From: Streptomyces caatingaensis
GTDB lineage: Bacteria > Actinomycetota > Actinomycetes > Streptomycetales > Streptomycetaceae
Length of the DNA: 64,000 bases
Reading direction: 5' to 3'
Assembly (NCBI RefSeq): GCF_001187435.1
Contig: NZ_LFXA01000009.1
Span: 372,001 to 436,000, forward strand
Numbering within the stretch: position 1 is the first letter of the stretch; every line of letters begins with the position of its first letter. The notes below the pieces were generated by a model. That model did not search any database. It was not told where the DNA came from and saw only the letters and a list, made by a program, of their open reading frames with translations. The position numbers were made by a program, and so were the translations under genes. This document shows, one piece after another, positions 26,605 through 35,532 of the stretch.

Positions 26605-28147
26605 CGATCGTTTCGTCGACCACTGTCCGGCCGGCCCTTTCCTTCCGGGCGGGGCGGGAGGAGGGCAGGAAGGCCGCGACGAGCGCGGCGGCCGCGAGGG
26701 CGGCGACGGCGGACACCAGCAGGGCGGTGTCCATGCCGTGGACGTACGCGGCGTCCGCCGACCGCGTGAGCGCCGCGTCGTGCAGCGCCCCGGCGACGGC
26801 GTGCGCCGCCCCCACGGAGTCGGCGGCCTCGCCGGCCGCGGCGGACGGGAGGCCGGAGGTGTCGAGGCGGGCGCCGTAGACGCCGGCGATCACGCTGCTC
26901 AGGGCGGCCAGGCCGATCGCCGAGGCCACTTGGCGGAGCGTCATCAGCAGGCCCGAGCCGACGCCGGCGCGCTCGCGCGGCAGCGAGCCGAGCGCGCCGT
27001 CCATGGCGGGGATGACGGCGCCGCCGAAGCCGACGCCGACGAGGCTCAGCCACAGGGCCGTCCAGCCATAGCCGTCGTCGACCGTGGTGCGGCTGCCGAG
27101 CAGTGCCGCCACCGCCATCACGGCCAGACCGCCCGCGATGACCGGGCGCGGGCCGGTCCGGGCGGCGAGCGGCGTGGTGGCGCGGGAGGCGACCAGCATG
27201 CCGAGCGGCATCGGGATCATGCGCAGGCCGGTGCCGAAGGCGTCGTGGCCCTGGACGGTCTGGAGGTAGGAGGGCAGGACGAACGTCAGGCCGGTCATGG
27301 TGAACATCACCAGGGCGGCCGCGACGGTGTTCCAGAGGAACGCGGGCCGGCCCAGCAGGGCGAGGTCCAGCATCGGGCGCTCGCGGCGCCGTTCGCGCAC
27401 GACGAGCAGGGCGAGCAGGACGAAGGCGGCGGCGAAGGCGGCGAGGACCGGTGCGGACGACCAGCCGCGCCGGGGGCCCTCGATGACGCCGAAGACGAGG
27501 GCGCCGAGGCCGGTGACGGAGAGTGCGGTGGTGAGGGCGCTGACGGTGGGGGCGGCGGGGTCCGTGCTCTCCGGGAGGAGCAGGAGACAGGCGGTGACGG
27601 CGAGTCCGATGAACGGCACGTTGATCAGGAAGACCGAGCCCCACCAGAAGTGGTCGAGGAGGAAGCCGCCGAGGAGGGGGCCCAGGGGGAGGCCGAGCCC
27701 GGTGGCGGCGGAGAGCGCGCCGACGGCACGGGTGCGCTCCTCGGGGCCGAAGAGCACCGGCAGGACGGCGATGGCCAGCGGCATCACCAGGGCGGCACCG
27801 GCCCCCATCAGCGCGCGGGCCGCGACGACCGTGGCGCTGTCGTCGGCGAGCGAGCCGAGGAGGGAGCCCGCGAGGAAGACCAGCAGGCCGGTGACCAGCG
27901 TGCGGCGGCGGCCGAACCGGTCGCCCAGGAGGCCGGCCGGGAGCATGAGGGCGGCGAAGACGACCAGGTAGGAGTCGGCTATCCACTGCAACCGGCCGGT
28001 GTCGGCGCCCAGTTCGGTGGCCATCGTCGGCAGGGCCACGTTGAGGATCGTGGTGTCGAAGCCGAGCGTGAGCATGCACAGGACGATCGCGGCCAGGGCG
28101 ACCCAGCGGCTGCGGGGGCGGCCCGCGGCGGAGGGGGTGGCAGGCAT
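26597..28147 (-). CDS. DHA2 family (14-helix) multidrug efflux MFS transporter
   Basis: 516 residues. The family motifs are present: FDTTILNVALPTM (DHA2 helix-1 motif), GDRFGRRRTLVTG (motif A) and GAGAALVMPLAIAVLP followed by GPEERTRAVG. The sequence resembles QacA/EmrB-type exporters, which use the proton gradient. It is the first gene of a two-gene operon with the TetR regulator, the reverse of the more common divergent layout. Overlapping palindromes stand directly upstream. Substrates cannot be inferred. Confidence 0.93.
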   Translation of the reverse strand: MPATPSAAGRPRSRWVALAAIVLCMLTLGFDTTILNVALPTMATELGADTGRLQWIADSYLVVFAALMLPAGLLGDRFGRRRTLVTGLLVFLAGSLLGSLADDSATVVAARALMGAGAALVMPLAIAVLPVLFGPEERTRAVGALSAATGLGLPLGPLLGGFLLDHFWWGSVFLINVPFIGLAVTACLLLLPESTDPAAPTVSALTTALSVTGLGALVFGVIEGPRRGWSSAPVLAAFAAAFVLLALLVVRERRRERPMLDLALLGRPAFLWNTVAAALVMFTMTGLTFVLPSYLQTVQGHDAFGTGLRMIPMPLGMLVASRATTPLAARTGPRPVIAGGLAVMAVAALLGSRTTVDDGYGWTALWLSLVGVGFGGAVIPAMDGALGSLPRERAGVGSGLLMTLRQVASAIGLAALSSVIAGVYGARLDTSGLPSAAAGEAADSVGAAHAVAGALHDAALTRSADAAYVHGMDTALLVSAVAALAAAALVAAFLPSSRPARKERAGRTVVDETIDA

Positions 28148-28158
28148 GACGGAACCTC

Positions 28159-28209
28159 TTTGGGAGTTGAAGTCAAATGACAGTAACTCTCAAAAGATGG
28201 GTACTGTCA
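28159..28209. promoter_or_regulatory. two interleaved inverted repeats in the efflux-operon promoter
   Basis: TTTGGGAGTT (28159-28168) pairs with AACTCTCAAA (28185-28194; 9 of 10), and TGACAGTA (28178-28185) pairs with TACTGTCA (28202-28209; perfect). Both have 16-bp spacers and interlock. This is one of the most AT-rich spots in the window, 12-62 nt upstream of the transporter start. It is the probable operator of the co-transcribed TetR protein. Confidence 0.65.
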
Positions 28210-28329
28210 ATCGTTGACGTCCCGGCTGCTCCTCCTTGACGGCGCGCTGATTGTCAGTGGGGTGTGTGACGCTGTGTGCAGGGCAGGGAATCGGTCAGTG
28301 GCCGACGACCGAAAAGGGGTGGGTGATCC

Positions 28330-28689
28330 GTGATGGGAGGAGCGGTGCACGCGCTCGCCGCGCTGATCGGCGCGGTGTGCGTGGGGAGTTACATGCTCGC
28401 CGGTGAACTGGCCGTGCTGGTCGTGGTGCTGGCGGCCGTCGGGGGCCTGACATGGAGAGTGGCCGCGGCCTCCAGGCCACGGCCACCGCGGTGGGCGCGC
28501 CCGGGGCGCGCGCTGTCGAAGATGCCGGCGTCGGAGGCGCCGGCGGTGTCGGAAGTGTCGGAGGTGCCGGGGGTGCCGGGGGTGCCGGGGATATCGGGCG
28601 TCCCGGGCGTCCCGGGCGGCTCAGGCGTGCGAATAGGCCACCAGGGAGATGCCCACGTAGTGCACGACGAAGGCGGCCAGCGTCAGTGA
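28330..28689 (+). CDS. possible small membrane protein with a repetitive tail
   Basis: 119 codons from GTG 28330 (ATG 28333 directly follows). The N-terminal half has two hydrophobic stretches (VHALAALIGAVCVGSYML and LAVLVVVLAAVGGLTW), good membrane helices. The tail is low complexity with VPGVPGVPGISGVPGVPGG, a collagen-like or simple-repeat sequence. It runs 69 bp into the convergent hemolysin III gene, which lowers confidence. The real protein may be shorter, or the repeats may be a recent expansion. No homologue recognised. Confidence 0.45.
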   Translation: MMGGAVHALAALIGAVCVGSYMLAGELAVLVVVLAAVGGLTWRVAAASRPRPPRWARPGRALSKMPASEAPAVSEVSEVPGVPGVPGISGVPGVPGGSGVRIGHQGDAHVVHDEGGQRQ

Positions 28690-29358
28690 GTGGAAGACCT
28701 CGTGGAAGCCGAACCAACGGGGGGAGGGATTGGGGCGCTTGATCCCGTAGATCACGCCGCCCGCGCTGTAGAGCAGCCCCCCGACGATCACCAGGACGAG
28801 GACGGCGATGCCGCCCTTGCGCAGGAAGTCCGGGAGGAAGAAGACGGCGGCCCAGCCCATGGCGATGTAGCAGGGGGTGTAGAGCCAGCGCGGCGCGCCG
28901 ACCCAGAAGACGCGGAAGGCGATGCCGGCCGCGGCGGCGGCCCAGACCGCCCAGAGCAGCAACTGGCCCCGGCTGCCCGGGATCAGGAGCATCGTCAGGG
29001 GCGTATAGGTGCCGGCGATGATCAGGAAGATGTTGGCGTGGTCGAGGCGGCGGAGCACCGCGGTCGCCCTGGGGCTCCAGTTGCCGCGGTGGTACAGCGC
29101 GCTGATGCCGAAGAGCAGGCAGGCGCTGAGGACGTAGACGGCGCAGGCGATTCTGCCGCGGGTGCTGTCGGCCAGGGCCGTCAGGAAGACGCCCGAGATC
29201 AGCACGGCGGGGAACATCCCGGCGTGCAGCCAGCCGCGCAGCCGTGGTTTGACGGCGGCCAGGGCGGTGTCGGGATGGGGGGCGGGCGAGGGGGCGGCGG
29301 TCGCGGCACCGGCGGAGGTGGCGGGCGCGACGGGCGCCGCGTCGGACGCGGGTGTCAT
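28621..29358 (-). CDS. hemolysin III / PAQR family membrane protein
   Basis: 245 residues with seven predicted helices. Family motifs: SALYHRGNWS (first His), RLDHANIFLIIAGTYTP and FGFHEVFHSLT (histidines of the predicted metal site shared with adiponectin receptors). Bacterial members influence membrane energetics and lipid homeostasis; the hemolysin name is historical. The N-terminal 35 residues are Ala/Pro-rich. An inverted repeat in front of the gene (29370-29388) suggests repression by a TetR-type factor. Confidence 0.92.
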   Translation of the reverse strand: MTPASDAAPVAPATSAGAATAAPSPAPHPDTALAAVKPRLRGWLHAGMFPAVLISGVFLTALADSTRGRIACAVYVLSACLLFGISALYHRGNWSPRATAVLRRLDHANIFLIIAGTYTPLTMLLIPGSRGQLLLWAVWAAAAAGIAFRVFWVGAPRWLYTPCYIAMGWAAVFFLPDFLRKGGIAVLVLVIVGGLLYSAGGVIYGIKRPNPSPRWFGFHEVFHSLTLAAFVVHYVGISLVAYSHA

Positions 29359-29369
29359 GCCGTCATGCT

Positions 29370-29392
29370 ACCTACGCCACCGTAAGTTACGG
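29370..29392. promoter_or_regulatory. inverted repeats upstream of the hemolysin III gene
   Basis: ACCTACG-CCAC-CGTAAGT (29370-29388 region) is a 7-bp inverted repeat with one mismatch and overlaps CCGTAA-G-TTACGG (29380-29392), a perfect one. It starts 12 nt upstream of the hemolysin III ATG. I recall similar CTACG...CGTAG motifs at TetR-regulated lipid-metabolism genes in streptomycetes. The assignment is inference. Confidence 0.5.
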
Positions 29393-29626
29393 ATCAGTAT
29401 CACGTGGCGATGGTCACGGGAGCGCCCCCTGGACAGAAGGGAAACGGAGTCGGATGATCAAATGAGTGCGGGCGGCACCGGATGAGCGGTCGCGAAGCGT
29501 CTGGGTCGCAGCCCCCAAGGGGCGTATGTGCAGAGACGGACCCGCCGCCGGTCAGGCGGGCGAGCGGTCCGTACCACCCTCAACATGTGACGCCGGGCGC
29601 CGTGGCCCCGGCGGGACGGAGCGATC

Positions 29627-31447
29627 GTGGCGCGCGCAAATGCGGCTCCCAACATCCCCACCGACCACCAGGGGCTCATCTCCTGGGTAGACGAGATCGC
29701 CGCCCTCACCCAGCCGGACCGGGTCGTCTGGTGCGACGGTTCCGAGGCCGAGTACGAGCGCCTCTGCGAGGAGCTCGTGGCCAAGGGCACCTTCCGCAAG
29801 CTCGACCCCGTCAAGCGCCCGAACTCGTACTACGCGGCATCCGACCCCACGGACGTGGCCCGCGTCGAGGACCGGACGTTCATCTGCTCCGCCAAGGAGG
29901 AGGACGCCGGCCCGACCAACCACTGGAAGGCACCCGCCGAGATGCGGGAGATCTTCAGCGGTGAGAAGGGCATCTTCCGCGGCTCCATGCGCGGCCGCAC
30001 CATGTACGTCGTGCCCTTCTGCATGGGCCCGCTCGGTTCGCCGCTCTCCGCCATCGGCGTCGAGATCACCGACTCCGCGTACGTCGCCGTCTCCATGCGC
30101 ACCATGACCCGCATGGGGCAGCCCGTCCTCGACGAACTCGGCTCCGACGGCTTCTTCGTCAAGGCCGTGCACTCGCTGGGCGCCCCGCTCGCCGAGGGCG
30201 AGGCCGACGTGCCGTGGCCGTGCAACAGCACCAAGTACATCTCCCACTTCCCCGAGGACCGGGAGATCTGGTCGTACGGTTCCGGCTACGGCGGCAACGC
30301 GCTGCTGGGCAAGAAGTGTTACGCCCTGCGCATCGCCTCCGTCATGGCCCGCGACGAGGGCTGGCTGGCCGAGCACATGCTCATCCTCAAGCTCACCCCG
30401 CCGCAGGGCGAGGCGAAGTACGTGGCCGCCGCCTTCCCCTCCGCCTGCGGCAAGACCAACCTCGCCATGCTCGAACCGACCATCTCCGGCTGGACGGTGG
30501 AGACGATCGGCGACGACATCGCGTGGATGCGCTTCGGCGAGGACGGCCGCCTCTACGCGATCAACCCCGAGGCCGGCTTCTTCGGCGTCGCGCCCGGCAC
30601 CGGCGAGCACACCAACGCCAACGCGATGAAGACCCTCTGGGGCAACTCCGTCTTCACCAACGTCGCGTTGACGGAGGACGGCGACGTCTGGTGGGAGGGC
30701 ATGACCGAGGAGACGCCCGCCCGTCTCACGGACTGGAAGGGCAACGCCTGGACGCCGGAGTCCGGCACCCCCGCCGCCCACCCCAACGCCCGCTTCACCG
30801 TGCCGGCTTCGCAGTGCCCGATCATCGCGCCCGAGTGGGAGGACCCCAAGGGCGTGCCGATCTCCGCCATCCTCTTCGGCGGCCGCCGGGCCTCGGCCGT
30901 CCCGCTCGTGACCGAGTCCTTCAGCTGGAACCACGGCGTCTTCATCGGCGCCAACGTGGCCTCCGAGAAGACCGCCGCCGCCGAGGGCAAGGTCGGCGAG
31001 CTGCGCCGGGACCCGTTCGCCATGCTGCCGTTCTGCGGCTACAACATGGGCGACTACATGGGGCACTGGGTCGAGGTCGGCAAGGACAAGGACCAGTCCA
31101 AGCTGCCGAAGATCTACTACGTCAACTGGTTCCGCAAGGACGCGGACGGGCGCTTCGTGTGGCCCGGCTTCGGCGAGAACAGCCGCGTGCTGAAGTGGAT
31201 CGTCGAGCGGCTGGAGGGCCGGGCGGAGGGCGTCGAGACGCCGATCGGCGTCCTGCCGACGCGGGAGGCCCTGGATCTGTCCGGGCTCGAACTGTCCGAG
31301 GCGGACGTGGAGTTGCTCCTGTCGGTCGACAAGGAGGTGTGGCGGGAGGAGGCGGCGCTGATTCCCGCGCACTTCGAGACGTTCGGTGAGCACACGCCGA
31401 AGGAGCTGTGGGACGAGTACCGGGAGCTGGTGCGGCGGCTCGGCTGA
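29627..31447 (+). CDS. pckG: phosphoenolpyruvate carboxykinase (GTP)
   Basis: 606 residues. Converts oxaloacetate and GTP to PEP, CO2 and GDP, the first step of gluconeogenesis and a main anaplerotic control point. The P-loop [10 protein letters not shown] (residues 270-279) holds the reactive Cys274 diagnostic of the GTP-dependent enzyme. Other blocks: [20 protein letters not shown], the metal-binding segment [16 protein letters not shown], and [15 protein letters not shown] 29627 is preceded by GGAG. The 5' intergenic region (29393-29626) has no gene. A GC-rich hairpin follows the stop codon. Confidence 0.96.
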   Translation: MARANAAPNIPTDHQGLISWVDEIAALTQPDRVVWCDGSEAEYERLCEELVAKGTFRKLDPVKRPNSYYAASDPTDVARVEDRTFICSAKEEDAGPTNHWKAPAEMREIFSGEKGIFRGSMRGRTMYVVPFCMGPLGSPLSAIGVEITDSAYVAVSMRTMTRMGQPVLDELGSDGFFVKAVHSLGAPLAEGEADVPWPCNSTKYISHFPEDREIWSYGSGYGGNALLGKKCYALRIASVMARDEGWLAEHMLILKLTPPQGEAKYVAAAFPSACGKTNLAMLEPTISGWTVETIGDDIAWMRFGEDGRLYAINPEAGFFGVAPGTGEHTNANAMKTLWGNSVFTNVALTEDGDVWWEGMTEETPARLTDWKGNAWTPESGTPAAHPNARFTVPASQCPIIAPEWEDPKGVPISAILFGGRRASAVPLVTESFSWNHGVFIGANVASEKTAAAEGKVGELRRDPFAMLPFCGYNMGDYMGHWVEVGKDKDQSKLPKIYYVNWFRKDADGRFVWPGFGENSRVLKWIVERLEGRAEGVETPIGVLPTREALDLSGLELSEADVELLLSVDKEVWREEAALIPAHFETFGEHTPKELWDEYRELVRRLG

Positions 31448-31457
31448 CGCGTCGTCC

Positions 31458-31490
31458 GGGGCGGGGTGGGGTTTTTCTTCTCCCCGCCCC
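31458..31490. terminator. hairpin after pckG
   Basis: GGGGCGGGG and CCCCGCCCC arms enclose a T-rich loop (TTTTTCTTC). The run of T lies in the loop rather than after the stem, so termination would depend on the hairpin itself or on the CTTT that follows. Position directly after pckG supports the call. Confidence 0.55.
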
Positions 31491-31499
31491 GCCCTTTCA

Positions 31500-31990
31500 C
31501 CGTTTCCCCCGGGGCTCCGCCCCGGGCCGCCCCGGGCGTGCGGCGGCGGACCGCCGGGCGCGTGCTCCGCGCGGGGCGGGGCTCCGCCCCTGCACCCCGG
31601 GCCTTCCGGGGGCGTGCTCCGGCGCGCACCGCAGCCGAGCTCCGGGTACGCACGGCGGGCCGTGCTTCGGGTTCGCAACGTGGCTGCGTCCCGTCCCTTT
31701 CGGAGTCGGGCCCGCCCCGCAACACGGCCGCAGTCCGCGCCGGGCAACGTGGCAGCGCCTCGGGGGCGCACGCGCCAGCGGCCCGCGCACGCAACGCGGC
31801 TGCGCCCCGGGCGCGGCCTCTGCGCCCGCGCCCCTGCGGGGCCGTGCTCCAGGCCCGCAACGGGCCTGCGCCCCGCCCCTTTTGGGGCCGTCCCCGGCCC
31901 CGTGTGGCCGCGCCCCGCCCGCATCGCGGCCGCGTCTGACCCGCAACGCGGCCGCGCCCCCTCATCCCCCGGGCCCGCCTCGCGACCGCG
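31500..31990. repeat. gene-free repeat region: GGGGCTCCGCCCC hairpins and GCAACGCGGCTGCG units
   Basis: No credible gene from 31491 to 32080. The left part has short self-complementary blocks of the GGGGCTCCGCCCC type, also abundant at 49100-49280. From about 31670 to 31960, at least seven variants of a roughly 15-bp unit (GCAACGCGGCTGCG, GCAACGTGGCAGCG, GCAACGGGCCTGCG and others) are spaced 25-60 bp apart. ORFs through this region read as Arg/Ala/Pro noise on both strands. Confidence 0.65.
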
Positions 31991-32080
31991 CCGCGTTCAT
32001 CCTCGATCAAACCCGAACCCCGAACCCGAAGCCGAACTCGACTCGAACTCGCCCTTCGCCCCCGCCGGGGTTCCGCGCTG

Positions 32081-32497
32081 TCAGGCGGTCCTGGCCGCCT
32101 CGTGGGCGTGGAGGCGGGCGGAGGCCAGGGTGGTGCTTTCCGGGTCGTCGCGGGAGGAGGCTACGACGAGGGCCTGGCCGGCGAGCATGTGGGCGCGTTG
32201 GTGGAGGGCGCGGATGCGGGAGGGGTCGGTGACGACCACCGTGGGGACGGCGCGGAGGGGGGCGTCGCCGCCGCGCAGGTGGGTGATGCGGGCGGCGAGG
32301 CGGCGGGCGGCGTCGTCGAGGTCGGGGGAGGGGGTCAGGACGCGCAGCTCGTCGGTCACGGTGAGCAGCGCGGTCAGATGTCCCGCGAGCCGGATGTCGA
32401 GCTCTTGCTCGCGGGAGCGGGTCGGGCCGTGGGCGGCGGCGGGCCCTGTCGGGTCGGCCATGGTGTGGACCGACTTCGTGCGGATCGGCTCGTACAT
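32081..32497 (-). CDS. hypothetical protein under TTAGAC operator control
   Basis: 138 residues beginning MYEPIRTKSVHTMADP. A helical, soluble protein with a central EQELDIRLAGHLTALLTVTDEL segment and a charged middle. I recognise no domain; short proteins with this N-terminus occur, as I recall, in several streptomycetes. ATG 32497 has GGAGG six bases upstream. Its 5' leader folds into a hairpin that pairs with the stretch between the Shine-Dalgarno sequence and the ATG, and the promoter carries TTAGAC-GAG-GTCTAA. Both transcription and translation therefore look controlled. Confidence 0.75.
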   Translation of the reverse strand: MYEPIRTKSVHTMADPTGPAAAHGPTRSREQELDIRLAGHLTALLTVTDELRVLTPSPDLDDAARRLAARITHLRGGDAPLRAVPTVVVTDPSRIRALHQRAHMLAGQALVVASSRDDPESTTLASARLHAHEAARTA

Positions 32498-32531
32498 GGA
32501 TGGCCTCCTGCTGTCCTACAGAAGGCCATCC
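32498..32531 (-). promoter_or_regulatory. 5'-leader hairpin next to the ribosome binding site
   Basis: In the minus-strand mRNA, GGATGGCCT (from 32531) pairs with AGGCCATCC (32506-32498), which ends at the base before the ATG and includes the last bases of the GGAGG Shine-Dalgarno. The nine-pair GC-rich stem would hide the initiation region unless opened. Confidence 0.55.
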
Positions 32532-32535
32532 TAAC

Positions 32536-32550
32536 TTAGACGAGGTCTAA
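32536..32550. promoter_or_regulatory. second copy of the TTAGAC-N3-GTCTAA operator
   Basis: TTAGAC-GAG-GTCTAA, flanked by AAC on the left and AGTT on the right, lies 39-53 nt before the start of the 138-residue protein and just after the aminotransferase stop on the same strand. Half-sites and spacer length equal those at 8685-8701. Confidence 0.7.
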
Positions 32551-32552
32551 AG

Positions 32553-33761
32553 TTATTGGGCGTAGCCCTCCAGGAAGTCGCCGATGCGGGTCACGGCCTC
32601 CGCCAGATCCTTGGCGTTCGGCAGTGTGACCAGGCGGAAGTGGTCCGGCTCGGGCCAGTTGAAGCCCGTCCCGTGGACGACCATGATTTTTTCGGCGCGG
32701 AGCAGATCGAGGACCATCTGCCGGTCGTCCTTGATCTTGTAGACCTTGGGGTCCAGGCGCGGGAACGCGTACAGCGCGCCCTTCGGCTTCACGCAGGTGA
32801 CGCCGGGGATCCTGGTCAGCATCTCGTGGGCGACGTCGCGCTGCTCCAGCAGGCGGCCGCCGGGGAGCACCAGGTCGTTGATCGACTGCCGGCCGCCGAG
32901 GGCGGTGGCGACCGCGTGCTGGGCGGGCATGTTGGCGCAGAGCCGCATGTTGGCGAGGATCGTGAGGCCCTCGATGTAGCTCTCGGCGTGGGCCTTGGGG
33001 CCGCAGACCGCCATCCAGCCGCTGCGGTAGCCGGCCACCCGGTAGGCCTTGGAGAGCCCGTTGAAGGTGAGGGTCAGCAGGTCGGGGGCGATGGCGGCGG
33101 TCGGGGTGTGGGTGACGCCGTCGTAGAGGATCTTGTCGTAGATCTCGTCGGAGCAGACGATCAGGTTGTGGCGGCGGGCGATCTCGGTGAGACCGCGCAG
33201 CATCTCGTCGCTGTAGACGGCACCCGTGGGGTTGTTGGGGTTGATGATGACGAGCGCCTTGGTGCGGTCGGTGACCTTGCGCTCGATGTCGGCCAGGTCC
33301 GGCATCCAGTCCGCCTGCTCGTCGCAGCGGTAGTGCACGGCGGTGCCGCCCGCGAGGGAGACGGAAGCGGTCCAGAGGGGGTAGTCGGGGGCCGGGACGA
33401 GGACCTCGTCGCCGTCGTCGAGCAGCGCCTGCATCGACATCTGGATCAGCTCCGAGACGCCGTTGCCGAGGTAGACGTCCTCGACGGACAGCTCGATGCC
33501 CTTGGTCTCGTAGTGCTGGACCACCGCCCGCCGCGCGGAGAGCAGGCCCTTCGCGTCGCCGTAGCCGTGCGCGTCGCCGACGTTGCGCAGCATGTCCTCC
33601 AGGATCTCCGGAGGGCACTCGAAGCCGAAGATCGCGGGGTTGCCGGTGTTGAGCTTGAGGATGCGGTGCCCTGCTGCCTCCAGCCGCATCGCCTCCTCCA
33701 GCACCGGGCCACGGATCTCGTAGCAGACGTTGGCGAGTTTCGTTGACTGGATCACCTGCAT
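32553..33761 (-). CDS. alaA: alanine/glutamate-pyruvate-type aminotransferase (AlaA-like)
   Basis: 402-residue fold-I PLP transaminase. It follows E. coli AlaA closely from memory: KLANVCYEIRGPVLEEA at the N-terminus, YGDAKGLLSARRAVVQHY, VYLGNGVSELIQMSMQALL, VLVPAPDYPLWTASVSL, and FNGLSKAYRVAGYRSGW with PLP-binding Lys238. AlaA makes alanine from pyruvate and glutamate. ATG 33761 is preferred; an upstream in-frame ATG at 33770 adds three residues. Single gene; the next gene on this strand starts 67 bp upstream of it in the D-amino-acid cluster. Confidence 0.92.
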   Translation of the reverse strand: MQVIQSTKLANVCYEIRGPVLEEAMRLEAAGHRILKLNTGNPAIFGFECPPEILEDMLRNVGDAHGYGDAKGLLSARRAVVQHYETKGIELSVEDVYLGNGVSELIQMSMQALLDDGDEVLVPAPDYPLWTASVSLAGGTAVHYRCDEQADWMPDLADIERKVTDRTKALVIINPNNPTGAVYSDEMLRGLTEIARRHNLIVCSDEIYDKILYDGVTHTPTAAIAPDLLTLTFNGLSKAYRVAGYRSGWMAVCGPKAHAESYIEGLTILANMRLCANMPAQHAVATALGGRQSINDLVLPGGRLLEQRDVAHEMLTRIPGVTCVKPKGALYAFPRLDPKVYKIKDDRQMVLDLLRAEKIMVVHGTGFNWPEPDHFRLVTLPNAKDLAEAVTRIGDFLEGYAQ

Positions 33762-33837
33762 GACGGCCACCCTACGGGGGCGCCGACGTGCGCGCGCGGG
33801 CTTTCGCGGCGTGCGCGGCGCGCCCCGAGCGCCCGCG

Positions 33838-35463
33838 TCAGCGGACCGGCGTGCGGCGCACGGTGCGACCCGCCAGTACGTCCGTACGCCGCCCGTCTTT
33901 CATCACAAAGCGCCCGGCAATCAGGACATAAGGAATGCCGGTCGGAAGCGTCCGCGGGGCTTCGAATGTGGCGCCGGCGGCCACGGTCTCCGGATCGAAG
34001 AGGACAAGATCCGCACGGTATCCCTCGCGGATCAGACCCCGGTCCGGCAGCCGGAGGCGGGCCGCGGGACGGGACGTGAGATGCGCCACGCACTCCTCCA
34101 GGGGCAGCACTCCCAGGTCGCGCGCGTAGTGCCCGAGGTAGTGCGGGAAGGTGCCGTACGCCCGGGGGTGCGGCTTGGCGCCGTGCAGGATGCCGTCGCT
34201 CCCCCCGGTGTGCGCCGGGTGCCGCATGATCGCCCGGACGTTCTCCTCGTGGCCGACGTGCTGGATGATCGTCGTGCCCAGCCGGTCCGCCAGGAGCAGG
34301 TTGCGGGCCGTCGTCCAGGGCTCCTCGCCGCGCGCCGCCGCCGCGGCGGCAATGGTGCGGCCGACGTGGGCGGCGGCCTGCCGGCCGTCCGCCACGCCGG
34401 AGATCTCCACCGCGCCCCAGTCGACCGGCACGCCGTGGCAGCCGTCCGAGCCCTCCGCCTCCAGGGCGTGCCGGACGCGTTCCGCCGTCGCGTCGTCGCG
34501 CAGCCGGGCCAGCGTCGCGGCCGGTCCGCCGTCCGCCGCCCAGCTCGGCAGGAGCGCGGCGAGCGTCGTACAGCCCGGCGTGTACGGGTAGCTGTCGAGT
34601 GTGATGTCCGCCCCCGCGGCGCGGGCGTCGTCCAGCAGGCGCAGCAGCTCCGGCGCGCGCCCCCGGTTCTCCGGGAAGTTGAGGACGGCGTGGGCGAGGT
34701 GCAGGGGACAGCCCGCGGCGCGGGAGACCTCGATCATCTCGGCGTACGCGCGCAGGGCGTGCGCGCCGTACGAGCGGTGGTGCGGGCAGTAGTAGCCGCC
34801 GTACGACGCCACGACACGGCACAGTTCGGTGAGTTCGGCGTCGCTCGCGTACATCCCGGGCGTGTACGTCAGCCCCGACGACATGCCCACGGCGCCCTGC
34901 GCCAGTCCGTCGGCGACCAGGCGCCGCATCGCGTCGAGCTCCGCGCCGGTCGCCGGACGGTCGTCCCAGCCGACGGCCAGGGCGCGGACGGTGCCCTGGG
35001 GGACGAGGTACGCCGCGTTGACGGCGATGCCGGCGCCGTCGAAGCCGTGGTCGAGGCGGTCGAGGTACTCGCCCGTCGTGCGCCAGGTGAAGTCGGCGGC
35101 GCCGTCGCCGCCTTGGCCGTTCCAGCCGGCGATCTGCGCGCGGAGGGAGGGCAGGACGCGGTCGTCGACCGGCGCGTAGGACAGGCCGTCCTGGCCGATG
35201 ACCTCCAGGGTGACGCCCTGGGCGGCCTTCGCCTCGTGGCCGGGGTCCTGGAGGAGGGCCAGGTCGCTGTGGGCGTGCATGTCGATGAAACCGGGGGACA
35301 GGGCGAGGCCGTCGGCGTCGAGCGTCCGGCGGGCGGTGGGGCGTGGGCCGTCGCCGGGGCGGCGGATCTCGGCGATCCGGCCGCCCTCGACGCCGACGTC
35401 GGCCCGGTAGGCGGCACGCCCGGTGCCGTCGATGACGCGGGCGTCGCGGATGACGGTGTCCAT
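33838..35463 (-). CDS. N-acyl-D-amino-acid deacylase (D-aminoacylase)
   Basis: 541-residue amidohydrolase-superfamily enzyme releasing D-amino acids from N-acyl derivatives. The N-terminal metal site is in SPGFIDMHAHSDLALL. The zinc-bridging Cys/His region is GMSSGLTYTPGMYASDAELTEL followed by HHRSYG and HLAHAV. The catalytic Asp lies in HTGGSDGILHG. The small beta domain brackets both ends (VIRDARVIDGTG; ADLVLFDPETV). It is transcribed with the fold-III deaminase encoded upstream, so released D-amino acids can be deaminated directly. Confidence 0.92.
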   Translation of the reverse strand: MDTVIRDARVIDGTGRAAYRADVGVEGGRIAEIRRPGDGPRPTARRTLDADGLALSPGFIDMHAHSDLALLQDPGHEAKAAQGVTLEVIGQDGLSYAPVDDRVLPSLRAQIAGWNGQGGDGAADFTWRTTGEYLDRLDHGFDGAGIAVNAAYLVPQGTVRALAVGWDDRPATGAELDAMRRLVADGLAQGAVGMSSGLTYTPGMYASDAELTELCRVVASYGGYYCPHHRSYGAHALRAYAEMIEVSRAAGCPLHLAHAVLNFPENRGRAPELLRLLDDARAAGADITLDSYPYTPGCTTLAALLPSWAADGGPAATLARLRDDATAERVRHALEAEGSDGCHGVPVDWGAVEISGVADGRQAAAHVGRTIAAAAAARGEEPWTTARNLLLADRLGTTIIQHVGHEENVRAIMRHPAHTGGSDGILHGAKPHPRAYGTFPHYLGHYARDLGVLPLEECVAHLTSRPAARLRLPDRGLIREGYRADLVLFDPETVAAGATFEAPRTLPTGIPYVLIAGRFVMKDGRRTDVLAGRTVRRTPVR

Positions 35464-35532
35464 GGATGTGCCCTTCCGTCGGCTCCATCGGATCCATCGG
35501 CTCCCCAGCGGGAGGGGGCGGGGAAGCGTGGG

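Noticed and set aside
28560..28620. Collagen-like VPGVPG repeats as a secreted fibrous protein
   Set aside because: Only about six triplet-like units in a doubtful ORF tail overlapping the convergent gene; simple-sequence expansion is more likely.
31497..31946. Minus-strand ORF of 149 codons after pckG
   Set aside because: It follows the interspersed repeats exactly and has the composition of noise; no start context or homologue-like motif.
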